Source: Nitrospinota bacterium
Lineage (GTDB): Bacteria > Nitrospinota > Nitrospinia > UBA9942
Direction of reading: 5' to 3'
DNA: 13,229 nucleotides
Assembly: GCA_003489165.1 (NCBI GenBank)
Contig: DNJG01000002.1
Location: 1-13,229, forward strand
How positions within the stretch are numbered: the first letter of the stretch is position 1; the number at the start of each line of letters is the position of its first letter. A program made the position numbers and the translations under genes. The notes beneath the pieces were generated by a model. It saw nothing but the letters and a program-made list of their open reading frames with translations. It was not told the DNA's origin and did not search any database. This document shows positions 5,748 to 12,119 of this stretch, one piece after another.

Positions 5748-7739
5748 ATGAAATTTAATTTCCTTTCCAGAATTCAGAATAAGATATTCCTATCATTGAT
5801 GTTGGTTGCAATCCTGCCCATTGGATATTTTGGTTACAACAGCATAAAATCCACAAGAAATTCCATGATAGATGATACCTTAAGAAAGATGTATCTAAAT
5901 GTGTTTTCCATGGGTAAGGATGTAGAGAATCATTTGAAAAATGCGAAGGGTGATCTCCTTTATTTGAAATCTTCAGCACCACTGGAGTATCTTCTGGATG
6001 CCATAGAGGTTAATGACATTGCCTCTTTTACATACTGGAGGACACTCCTTGAAAAGGAATTCTCCAATCTTATAGAGCAGAAGAATGTCTATTTGCAGGC
6101 AGGTTTTTTGTCACGGGATGGGGATGAGATTGTTCTTGTGGTATATGATATGAATCGCCCAATTATACTCCCATGGAAGAGCCTGCATAACCAGAGAGAG
6201 AGCGGATATTTCAGGATGGCAGCCGAATTATCTAACGGTGAGATTGCCTCTTTGCCTTTAAGGAGTTATGTGGTCAAGGGCTTAAATCTTTCAAATATTG
6301 CACTGATGCGTTATATTACGCCTGTATATAACAGGAGTGGGAAATGGATGGGGATGATATATATTGATGTGATGGGGAAGCATATCTACAATACTGTGAA
6401 GATGTCTATAATGGACAGGGCATTTAAAGTTTTTCTTGTCAATAATAAAGGTTTTTATTTCTTCAATCCCGAATGGGAGGTTGAGGAGAATCTGCTGACT
6501 GCGAGTGATTCACCTGAAAATATAGGTGAGGTGTATTCCAAAGAGGTCGTCTCTCAGGTATTATCGGGGAAAGCAGGTGTGGTCATGGATGATGATAAAA
6601 ATTTATTTGCATATATGCCTGTTTTTCCAACCGAGATGGACAAAAGTTTCTATTATACGATTATTCAGATGTATCCTAAGAATCTCATCTCTGGAGGGGC
6701 AAAGGATTTTGAGAGGCTATTTTTGATTACTATCCTTGCAGCAATATTGCTGACTGTGCTCATGGGTATTATTATTTCAAAGATGCTTACAAATCCCCTC
6801 TCAAGACTCAAGAGAGGAGTTCAGTTAATTGGCAAAGGTAATCTTAATTACAGACTTGACATTAAAAGTGGAGATGAGGTTGAAGATGTAGCCGTTGAAT
6901 TTAACAACATGGCAGAAAAGCTTAAAAAATATAGCCAGAGTCTTGAAGAGAAGGTGGAGGAGAAAACGAAAAAGATGGAGGATTATGAAAAACAGTTGAT
7001 TCACTCGGAGAAAATGGCATCACTTGGACTCTTGGCGGCGGGGGTTGCACATGAAATAAATAATCCGATAGGCATCATAGTCAATAGGATAGAGTGTTTG
7101 AAGATGGAAAATAAGAATGGTGGTATTCCGGAAAAGGTTGTTAAAGACTTGGATACAATGATGCACCATGCCATGAGGGTCTCAAAGATAACAGGAAACC
7201 TCCTTTCATTCTCAAGGGAGTCCTCTCATGAGTTTAAATCTCAGGATATAAATAAAATTTTGGAAAAGGTTTTGATGTTTGTGGAGGCTTCTATAACAGC
7301 AAAAGGTGTAACAATAGAAAAATATTTTGCTAGAAGATTGCCATTGGTATTTGGAAGCAGCGGTGGATTGGAGCAAGTATTCTTAAATATTGTTCATAAT
7401 GCAATGGATGCAACAAAAAGCGGTGGGAAAATCAAGATTGAGACAAGATATGATGTTCAAAATTCAGAAGCAGATGGCTATTATCCAACAGGAAATGGAC
7501 AAGGTAACGGAAAGTGTTTAAGTGTTAACATTTCCGATACAGGCGATGGAATATCCCATGAATACATAGGGAAAATATTTGACCCATTCTTTACCACAAA
7601 AGAGATTGGAAAGGGGACAGGTCTTGGTCTATCTATAAGTTATGGTATAGTTAAGGAGCATGGAGGTGAGATAAGGGTAGACAGCGAGGTATCAAAGGGG
7701 ACTACCTTTACGGTGCTGTTGCCTGTCATGGCAGAGTAG
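5748..7739 (+). CDS. membrane sensor histidine kinase (periplasmic sensor, HAMP, HisKA, HATPase_c)
   Basis: The 663-residue protein has a first membrane helix at about 13-30, a periplasmic sensor region of about 290 residues (dCache-like in size; inference), and a second helix at 324-346. A HAMP domain follows (about 347-395, with NPLSRLKRGVQLIGKGNLNYRL), then a Lys/Glu-rich coiled coil at 393-415. In the HisKA region, phosphate-accepting His435 lies in AGVAHEINNPIG. The ATPase domain has the N box (EQVFLNIVHNAMDA, 542-555), G1 (DTGDGIS, 597-603), F box (FDPFFTT, 611-617) and G2 (GKGTGLGLS, 621-629). All catalytic landmarks are intact, in the NtrB/AtoS style. An in-frame TGA at 5742-5744 fixes the start at ATG 5748, which lacks a good ribosome-binding site. 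It lies 62 bases after the SUMF1 gene, probably in the same operon, and converges on a response-regulator gene. Confidence 0.93.
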   Translation: MKFNFLSRIQNKIFLSLMLVAILPIGYFGYNSIKSTRNSMIDDTLRKMYLNVFSMGKDVENHLKNAKGDLLYLKSSAPLEYLLDAIEVNDIASFTYWRTLLEKEFSNLIEQKNVYLQAGFLSRDGDEIVLVVYDMNRPIILPWKSLHNQRESGYFRMAAELSNGEIASLPLRSYVVKGLNLSNIALMRYITPVYNRSGKWMGMIYIDVMGKHIYNTVKMSIMDRAFKVFLVNNKGFYFFNPEWEVEENLLTASDSPENIGEVYSKEVVSQVLSGKAGVVMDDDKNLFAYMPVFPTEMDKSFYYTIIQMYPKNLISGGAKDFERLFLITILAAILLTVLMGIIISKMLTNPLSRLKRGVQLIGKGNLNYRLDIKSGDEVEDVAVEFNNMAEKLKKYSQSLEEKVEEKTKKMEDYEKQLIHSEKMASLGLLAAGVAHEINNPIGIIVNRIECLKMENKNGGIPEKVVKDLDTMMHHAMRVSKITGNLLSFSRESSHEFKSQDINKILEKVLMFVEASITAKGVTIEKYFARRLPLVFGSSGGLEQVFLNIVHNAMDATKSGGKIKIETRYDVQNSEADGYYPTGNGQGNGKCLSVNISDTGDGISHEYIGKIFDPFFTTKEIGKGTGLGLSISYGIVKEHGGEIRVDSEVSKGTTFTVLLPVMAE

Positions 7740-7741
7740 AC

Positions 7742-8230
7742 TCATAAATTCAGGAATTTTCCTGAGTCATTTATAGCCCTCAAAAATTCGGCAATATTGA
7801 GTGGTTTAGATAACCACCTTGCCCCTGTTTCTTGTATAAACTTTTCTGTTTCGGGCTCCATATTGCCTGTGGTGAATATAACCCTCCCTTTCATAGATGG
7901 GGTCTTATTGACAAGTTCCCTGTAAAACTCTATCCCATCCATTACAGGCATATTTATATCGCTTATTATCAGGTCATATTGGGCACTCTCTATCATCTTT
8001 AATCCCTCAAGTCCATTTGTGGCTGTCTTGACTTCATAGTCATAGTCGGTCAGTATGTTTGCAATGAGACCAAGGATAGAAGTGTCGTCATCAATTGCGA
8101 GTATGGTTCTTTTCATCTTCCTTTCCTCCTTATAAAAGACAAACCCGCAGTATGGACATGGAGATAGTGTATAAGGGGCTGCTGTATATGAAGTCTTCTT
8201 GCATTTTGGACATATCATCTCTTCTGCCAT
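7742..8230 (-). CDS. response regulator with N-terminal zinc ribbon fused to a receiver domain
   Basis: Residues 7-28 carry two CPxC knuckles (Cys7, Cys10, Cys25, Cys28), a zinc-ribbon pattern. Residues 39-162 form a CheY-like receiver domain: acidic triad D47-D49, phosphate acceptor Asp91 in DLIISDINMPVMDG, Thr120/Thr121 and Lys142 in LSKPL. There is no DNA-binding output domain, so the zinc ribbon may be the partner-binding element. I chose ATG 8230 over an in-frame GTG at 8242 because GGAGG lies about 6 bases upstream of the ATG and nothing suitable precedes the GTG. An internal ATG at 8116 has its own strong AAGGAGG 8 bases upstream and would yield the receiver domain alone. The gene ends 2 bases from the convergent histidine kinase, its likely partner, and lies 24 bases after a small - strand gene. 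Confidence 0.88.
   Translation of the reverse strand: MAEEMICPKCKKTSYTAAPYTLSPCPYCGFVFYKEERKMKRTILAIDDDTSILGLIANILTDYDYEVKTATNGLEGLKMIESAQYDLIISDINMPVMDGIEFYRELVNKTPSMKGRVIFTTGNMEPETEKFIQETGARWLSKPLNIAEFLRAINDSGKFLNL
7748..7767. terminator. small palindromic hairpin at the kinase/regulator junction
   Basis: TCAGGA (7750-7755) and TCCTGA (7760-7765) are exact inverted copies around ATTT, with a G-U and an A-T pair extending the stem to 8 pairs. It lies in the last codons of the response regulator, just beyond the stop of the convergent kinase. It could end transcription in both directions, but neither side has a real T run. Confidence 0.3.
8125..8131 (-). promoter_or_regulatory. internal Shine-Dalgarno before the receiver-domain ATG
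   Basis: On the - strand AAGGAGG occupies 8131 to 8125, and 8 bases later comes ATG at 8116 (Met39, MKRTILAIDDD), the natural first residue of a CheY-type receiver domain. The codons (Lys-Glu-Glu-Arg-Lys) could match by chance, but the spacing is ideal for initiation. Confidence 0.5.
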
Positions 8231-8254
8231 TTTAACCTCCACTATCTGTATTTG

Positions 8255-8569
8255 TTATATAGATACAGGCCTTTGTAGTTTAAATATCATTTCACCACCC
8301 TTACCGCCAGTCCTCTCTATAATATCGTCCAATATGGCAAGTCCATATCTTTCAAGGGAATTCATCATAGATTTTAGTTCAGTAGAATCAAGACTTTTCC
8401 CATTTGCCCTCTCTATTTGTTCCAATGCAATTCTCTCAGGCACATCAGTGTCTGTAGAGTTCACAAGGAGCATTATGTATAATTTTAGCTCACTATTCTT
8501 TAGAAGGGAAAAATATTTTGAGGTGCTGAGTCCTCTTAGAAACCCTATTTTGTCCATATATGATGTCAT
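8255..8569 (-). CDS. small hypothetical protein, possibly winged-helix
   Basis: The 104-residue product begins MTSYMDK. It has a helix-rich first half (SELKLYIMLLVNSTDTD), then ALEQIERANGKSLDSTELKSMMNSLERYGLAIL, a helix-turn-helix-like stretch, and it ends in strand-like residues around a Gly/Lys turn. This layout fits a small winged-helix domain, but I recognise no named family. It has no membrane segment or signal peptide. An in-frame TAA at 8585-8587 limits the start to ATG 8569 or 8557; neither has a Shine-Dalgarno sequence. It lies 24 bases upstream of the response-regulator gene, probably in one operon read from the promoter at 8591-8619. Confidence 0.6.
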   Translation of the reverse strand: MTSYMDKIGFLRGLSTSKYFSLLKNSELKLYIMLLVNSTDTDVPERIALEQIERANGKSLDSTELKSMMNSLERYGLAILDDIIERTGGKGGEMIFKLQRPVSI

Positions 8570-8590
8570 AAATGTATTGTGGACTTAATC

Positions 8591-8619
8591 AAAATAGGAT
8601 AAATATTCTATATTGTCAA
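8591..8619 (-). promoter_or_regulatory. promoter for the small gene and response regulator
   Basis: On the - strand TTGACA (8619 to 8614) is followed after 17 bases by TATTTT (8596 to 8591). Transcription would begin near 8585, giving a leader of only about 15 bases before ATG 8569. Both hexamers and the spacing equal those of the divergent promoter at 8667-8695. Confidence 0.6.
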
Positions 8620-8666
8620 GTGAAAAAGGATAATATTATTTTGCCTATCTTTTGTCTATCTATTCA

Positions 8667-8695
8667 TTGACAATGAAATAGAAAAGGGATATTTT
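8667..8695 (+). promoter_or_regulatory. promoter for the XRE-family regulator
   Basis: TTGACA (8667-8672) is followed after 17 bases by TATTTT (8690-8695). Transcription would start near 8702, essentially at the GTG start codon at 8701. Translation would then be leaderless or begin at ATG 8731. The matching - strand promoter lies about 50 bases away, so the two units probably share regulation, perhaps by the XRE protein itself. Confidence 0.6.
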
Positions 8696-8700
8696 GAATT

Positions 8701-9168
8701 GTGTTAAGAGCAGTTCCTGATGCAAAAGAAATGATAAAAGAACAGATAGGAAAAAGGCTGCGGGATTTGAGGCAGAGGAAGGGGCTTACCCAGAAGGGGA
8801 TGGCTAAAATGGCAGGAGTGGACTACACCTATATAGGGAAGATAGAGCGTGGTGAACAACTTCCCTCCTTAAATGTTCTTATAAGGTTTGCCGAGTGTCT
8901 TTCCTTGCCGCTTGACCGTTTCTTTATGGGCGAAGCTACACGGAGATTGGTCAGCCTTGCACCACAAGATGTTTATAAAAGTATGCAGAGAGAAAATCTC
9001 TGGGAGTTGTTAAGGTTATTGGAAGGAGTACCGGAGGAGGACATCTCTCTCTTGACAGAAATAGTGCGTGTATTGAGAAGACACAGGGAAGTCAGTGTGA
9101 AAAGGAAAGAAGGTTTGACAATGGTGGCAGAATCACAGGAGGGATATAAAAAGAGGAATAAAAAATAA
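8701..9168 (+). CDS. XRE-family helix-turn-helix transcriptional regulator
   Basis: Residues about 15-75 form a Cro/C1-type helix-turn-helix domain: IGKRLRDLRQRKGLTQ, then KMAGVDYTYIGKIERGEQLPS with the typical G-x-I-E-R-G signature, then LIRFAECLSLPLDRFF. The remaining 80 residues are helical (ENLWELLRLLEGVPEEDISLLTEIVRVL) and probably mediate dimerisation, followed by a basic tail. The length of 155 aa is normal for a stand-alone regulator. GTG at 8701 is the longest start, but the promoter at 8667-8695 places the transcript start at about this codon, so ATG 8731 (MIKEQIGKRL) is a serious alternative; neither has a good ribosome-binding site. It diverges from the small gene and response-regulator operon and is the obvious candidate to control it. 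It converges on the membrane synthase gene ending at 9200. Confidence 0.88.
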   Translation: MLRAVPDAKEMIKEQIGKRLRDLRQRKGLTQKGMAKMAGVDYTYIGKIERGEQLPSLNVLIRFAECLSLPLDRFFMGEATRRLVSLAPQDVYKSMQRENLWELLRLLEGVPEEDISLLTEIVRVLRRHREVSVKRKEGLTMVAESQEGYKKRNKK

Positions 9169-9183
9169 GCGTAAAATACTAAT

Positions 9184-9199
9184 TGGAAAATATTTTCCA
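9184..9199. terminator. 16-base perfect A+T-rich palindrome between convergent genes
   Basis: TGGAAAATATTTTCCA is self-complementary over all 16 bases. It lies 15 bases after the XRE stop and directly next to the stop of the - strand synthase (9200-9202). It could work as a weak two-way terminator or be a dimeric protein-binding site. There is no G+C-rich stem, so the terminator reading is uncertain. Confidence 0.35.
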
Positions 9200-11788
9200 T
9201 CATTGTACGAATAAATCCAATGGTTCCATATCCTCCGGATTAATCGTAATTGCCTGAGAATACTCTTTCCGTGCCTCCACTGTCTTACCCAGCACATGCA
9301 GCCCTTGTGCGAGCAATGAGTGGCTGGTTGCTTCATAGAATCGCTCAAGCCGTGCACGGTTGTAACGACCGGTCAGGTAGCGGAATGGTTCTTCACGTGC
9401 CATCGCAATTAACTTTAAGTTTTCAAAGACAGTGGTGTGTCTATCAAGTGCCCTTGCCGACTCATACTCCACCACCGGGTTGTCATCTGTGTGAAATGGA
9501 ATATCCCCGGCGAGTTTTCCGACACCATCGTCTGCAGTGATGAAATAATCAAGGATTCTCTCAGGTTCATGTGCATGTATCAATGACATATCAGTCAGCA
9601 CGCGCCCGGTTAGCTGAGCTGAAAGGCTATTCATATCAATCATAGCAGACTCACGGCTCCCCATTACGACGGTATAGGAGCTAATTGTAGAGTTTACATA
9701 CCAGACAATAGTATGGGGGAAGACCTCCCGGAATGAGCGGAGGATCATTCGGTAATTGCTGGTTGTCAGTCCGTATATCGGTAGCCACATAGATACAATT
9801 CCGCCAGGGTTCAAACGTTGTGAGCAGAGGCGGAAGTAGTCCAGTGTATAGAGGCTGCCATTTCCGGCATAACGGGGGTGTATTGAGTCTGATAAAATCA
9901 CATCAAAGGTCTCTGTCGTAGTCAGGAGAAAGTTTCTCCCATCATTGACGATGAGACGAATACGCGGGTCGTCCAGTACGCCATAATTGACTCCTCTCAT
10001 ATACCTCCGTGATGCAGCAATGACAGAGGGTGCCATCTCCACAATTGTAATCTGCTTTACAGGGTGGAGTGCTACAGCAGCCGCAGTGCCTCCGCTCCCC
10101 AATCCTATGTGACAAACACTTTTTGCATTCCCGTGGACCATCAGTGGCAGGTGTCCCTGCAATTTCTGAATGGAAATCAGGTCAGGGGTGGTGCCGGCTA
10201 CATTAACTCCATTGACATTGAGTGACAGCCAGCCTCTATTGTTACTTGTTATATGCTGTACAGAAACTGTTGCTGTGGAATCCTCTTCAAAGAAGAGGGT
10301 TTGACGCTTTTCATCAGGCTTCGGTAGAAAAGGCCCTGCCTCTTCCATCATTCTCTCCTTCGCATAGAATGTCTGGTATCCAGCTATAAATACCACCGCT
10401 GCAGCTATCGCTGCTATTGCCCTCCCCCACTCCCATGTCAGATATAGCCTCGCCAGCAGATACACCGCCACCAGCAGGTCTATCAGTGCTAATACCAAAA
10501 TAGCACGTTGGACACCAAGGTATGGGACCATGACAAGCGCTACCACAATTGCCCCCGTTAAGTTTCCGATTGTGTTCCAGAAATAGAGATGCCCGATTCC
10601 AGTCCCACTTACTCGCTCATCAGGCTGAATCAATCGGACTGCAAGTGGAAAGGTAAGCCCCATGGCAAGAGTCGGGATAAAAAGAAGCCACAAACCTGAC
10701 ATTAAATATAGTATGATAGTCCCTATGTGGCCGGACAACTGCAAGTTTTCGCCCACCATGTCCATCCACCTGGAGAGGTTCAGGAACTGATAGAACTGTG
10801 CAAAAAGTGCAATTGGAATGACCATGATAAATATACCAAGCCAGAGTTCAGAATATCTATAGTGTTGAGCGATCCAGCCGCCTACGAATGCCCCTACAGC
10901 CACACCCAGAAGAAAGATTAGGAGCATAACACTGAAGGCATAAACACTTGAGCCAAAGTGAAGGACGAGCAACCGCGTCCAGCAGACTTCCAACCCTAAT
11001 GCAGCAAAACCAGTAGCGAAGAATATGGGCAAGAGGTAGCGCTGCAGGATTACTGGCCCTGCCTCTGTGGATATTTCAGTCTGCCAGTGTAATGTTCGCT
11101 GTGATACGAGTGCTGTTAGTAAGATAAATATCACTATATTGATTGCAGCTGCCAGCCAAATAGTGTTTTGCAGTCCAAGCTGCTCAATCAGCACAAATCC
11201 TGCCACTGCCGTCCCAACCATCGCGCCAAAGGTGTTGAGTGAATACAGACTGCCTACCTTGAGGTATGGCAGTTTACCGACTCTGCTGAAATGTTCAGAA
11301 AGAACAGGCAGTGTCCCACCCATCAGGATCGTTGGCAGAAGCATTGGCAGTAATGCGGTGAAGAAGCGCGTCACTGTCCCGACAGCAGGTGTATCCGGCA
11401 CAGTGTGCGCAATTGGAACAAAGAGGATATGGAGATGTGTGAACATCCATGGTGTCGCCACAGCCCATAACCCGATTATCACTTCCTGGATTGCGTAGAC
11501 GAACAATGGCGATTTCAGACGCGGAGCAATCCGCCCAAAGGCAAGACCCCCTATTGCAAGCCCTCCCATGAACGCCGCCAGCACTGCTGCGCTTGCATGG
11601 ACAGTGTTTCCGAGTACTGTGGCGGTCATCCTGAACCATACTACCTGATAAACCAGTGCAGCAAATCCGGATGCAAAAAAGGCAGTGAAGGCAATGATGT
11701 TTACCAGCGTGGGATACCGTAAACCGTGCTCAGACATCCCTCCGCTATCATAGCCCATAGATTTATGAGCACCCTCCATCGTCTTCAT
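9200..11788 (-). CDS. fused membrane (MFS-like) / spermidine-synthase-domain protein
   Basis: The 862-residue product has about a dozen membrane helices in residues 28-473, arranged as two related halves. Each begins SGFAALVYQVVWFR or TGFAALGLEVCWTR. A cytoplasmic Rossmann-type spermidine-synthase domain follows (about 500-770): cofactor loop GLGSGGT (562-568), Glu584 in TIVEMAP, NDGRNF (615-620), and LSDSIHP with Asp634 in the usual catalytic-loop position. A TPR-like segment (about 821-855) closes the protein. Such fusions are widespread and their true substrates are mostly unknown, so polyamine synthesis is not certain. The start at ATG 11788 lacks a Shine-Dalgarno sequence; ATG 11758 and 11734 are alternatives. 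The base composition is higher in G+C than in the neighbours (30/60 at 10441-10500), suggesting separate ancestry. Transcription is probably from the promoter at 11843-11872. Confidence 0.88.
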   Translation of the reverse strand: MKTMEGAHKSMGYDSGGMSEHGLRYPTLVNIIAFTAFFASGFAALVYQVVWFRMTATVLGNTVHASAAVLAAFMGGLAIGGLAFGRIAPRLKSPLFVYAIQEVIIGLWAVATPWMFTHLHILFVPIAHTVPDTPAVGTVTRFFTALLPMLLPTILMGGTLPVLSEHFSRVGKLPYLKVGSLYSLNTFGAMVGTAVAGFVLIEQLGLQNTIWLAAAINIVIFILLTALVSQRTLHWQTEISTEAGPVILQRYLLPIFFATGFAALGLEVCWTRLLVLHFGSSVYAFSVMLLIFLLGVAVGAFVGGWIAQHYRYSELWLGIFIMVIPIALFAQFYQFLNLSRWMDMVGENLQLSGHIGTIILYLMSGLWLLFIPTLAMGLTFPLAVRLIQPDERVSGTGIGHLYFWNTIGNLTGAIVVALVMVPYLGVQRAILVLALIDLLVAVYLLARLYLTWEWGRAIAAIAAAVVFIAGYQTFYAKERMMEEAGPFLPKPDEKRQTLFFEEDSTATVSVQHITSNNRGWLSLNVNGVNVAGTTPDLISIQKLQGHLPLMVHGNAKSVCHIGLGSGGTAAAVALHPVKQITIVEMAPSVIAASRRYMRGVNYGVLDDPRIRLIVNDGRNFLLTTTETFDVILSDSIHPRYAGNGSLYTLDYFRLCSQRLNPGGIVSMWLPIYGLTTSNYRMILRSFREVFPHTIVWYVNSTISSYTVVMGSRESAMIDMNSLSAQLTGRVLTDMSLIHAHEPERILDYFITADDGVGKLAGDIPFHTDDNPVVEYESARALDRHTTVFENLKLIAMAREEPFRYLTGRYNRARLERFYEATSHSLLAQGLHVLGKTVEARKEYSQAITINPEDMEPLDLFVQ

Positions 11789-11842
11789 TGTAATTGTGAT
11801 TTATTCATAATTATCAAAGAGAAAATACTTTTTCTTGGATGA

Positions 11843-11872
11843 ATTATAGGCTTTAAAAAAGAAGGTTGTCAA
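11843..11872 (-). promoter_or_regulatory. consensus sigma-70 promoter of the membrane synthase gene
   Basis: On the - strand TTGACA (11872 to 11867) and TATAAT (11848 to 11843) are both perfect hexamers, separated by 18 bases. Transcription would begin near 11836, giving a leader of about 48 bases before ATG 11788. This is the best-matching promoter in the window. Confidence 0.75.
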
Positions 11873-11961
11873 TGAGAAAATCCCTGAAATATCTTAAATT
11901 TCCTGCTTCCACCCTCACCATCTCTTGGGTTATACTATAAACCTAAAAAATGCGTGAATAA

Positions 11962-12074
11962 AACCACGGAGTTCACTGAGAAAGACAAAAACAAAAAAGA
12001 TTAAGGAGAAAGGGAAAAGATGGAGATATAATTTCCCCATTTCTCCTTATTGTTTTCCTCTGTGTCCTGTGGTT
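11962..12074. repeat. long imperfect inverted repeat (REP-like intergenic element)
   Basis: The outer arms are AACCAC (11962-11967) and GTGGTT (12069-12074), followed inward by related CACTGAG and CTCTGTG blocks. The inner arms are TAAGGAGAAA (12002-12011) and TTTCTCCTTA (12040-12049), exact inverted copies. The middle is A+T-rich. No reading frame fits. The form suggests a dispersed, non-coding, hairpin-forming element rather than a terminator, as no nearby gene ends here. Confidence 0.65.
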
Positions 12075-12119
12075 AATGCATTATTTGGGATAAAATCATA
12101 ATTCAATTTAGAAAAGTTG

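Larger units (their letters stand above)
11789..12119. other. 331-base divergent intergenic region
   Basis: The left part carries the consensus promoter of the - strand synthase (11843-11872). The right part carries a long imperfect inverted repeat (11962-12074). The stretch at 11880-11960 contains TATACTATAAA near 11932, which may supply a weak + strand -10 element, but no matching -35 is visible. I find no small ORF with a credible ribosome-binding site here. Confidence 0.5.

Noticed and set aside
8199..8588. 129-codon + strand ORF
   Set aside because: It lies opposite the small - strand gene and the start of the response regulator, has no ribosome-binding site, and its translation shows no domain pattern.
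11067..11498. 143-codon + strand ORF within the synthase gene
   Set aside because: It runs opposite conserved membrane helices of the - strand gene and has no initiation signal.
11295..11639. 114-codon - strand ORF in another frame of the synthase gene
   Set aside because: Same strand but wrong frame; the composition is Cys/Ser/Arg-rich nonsense against a well-conserved overlapping frame.
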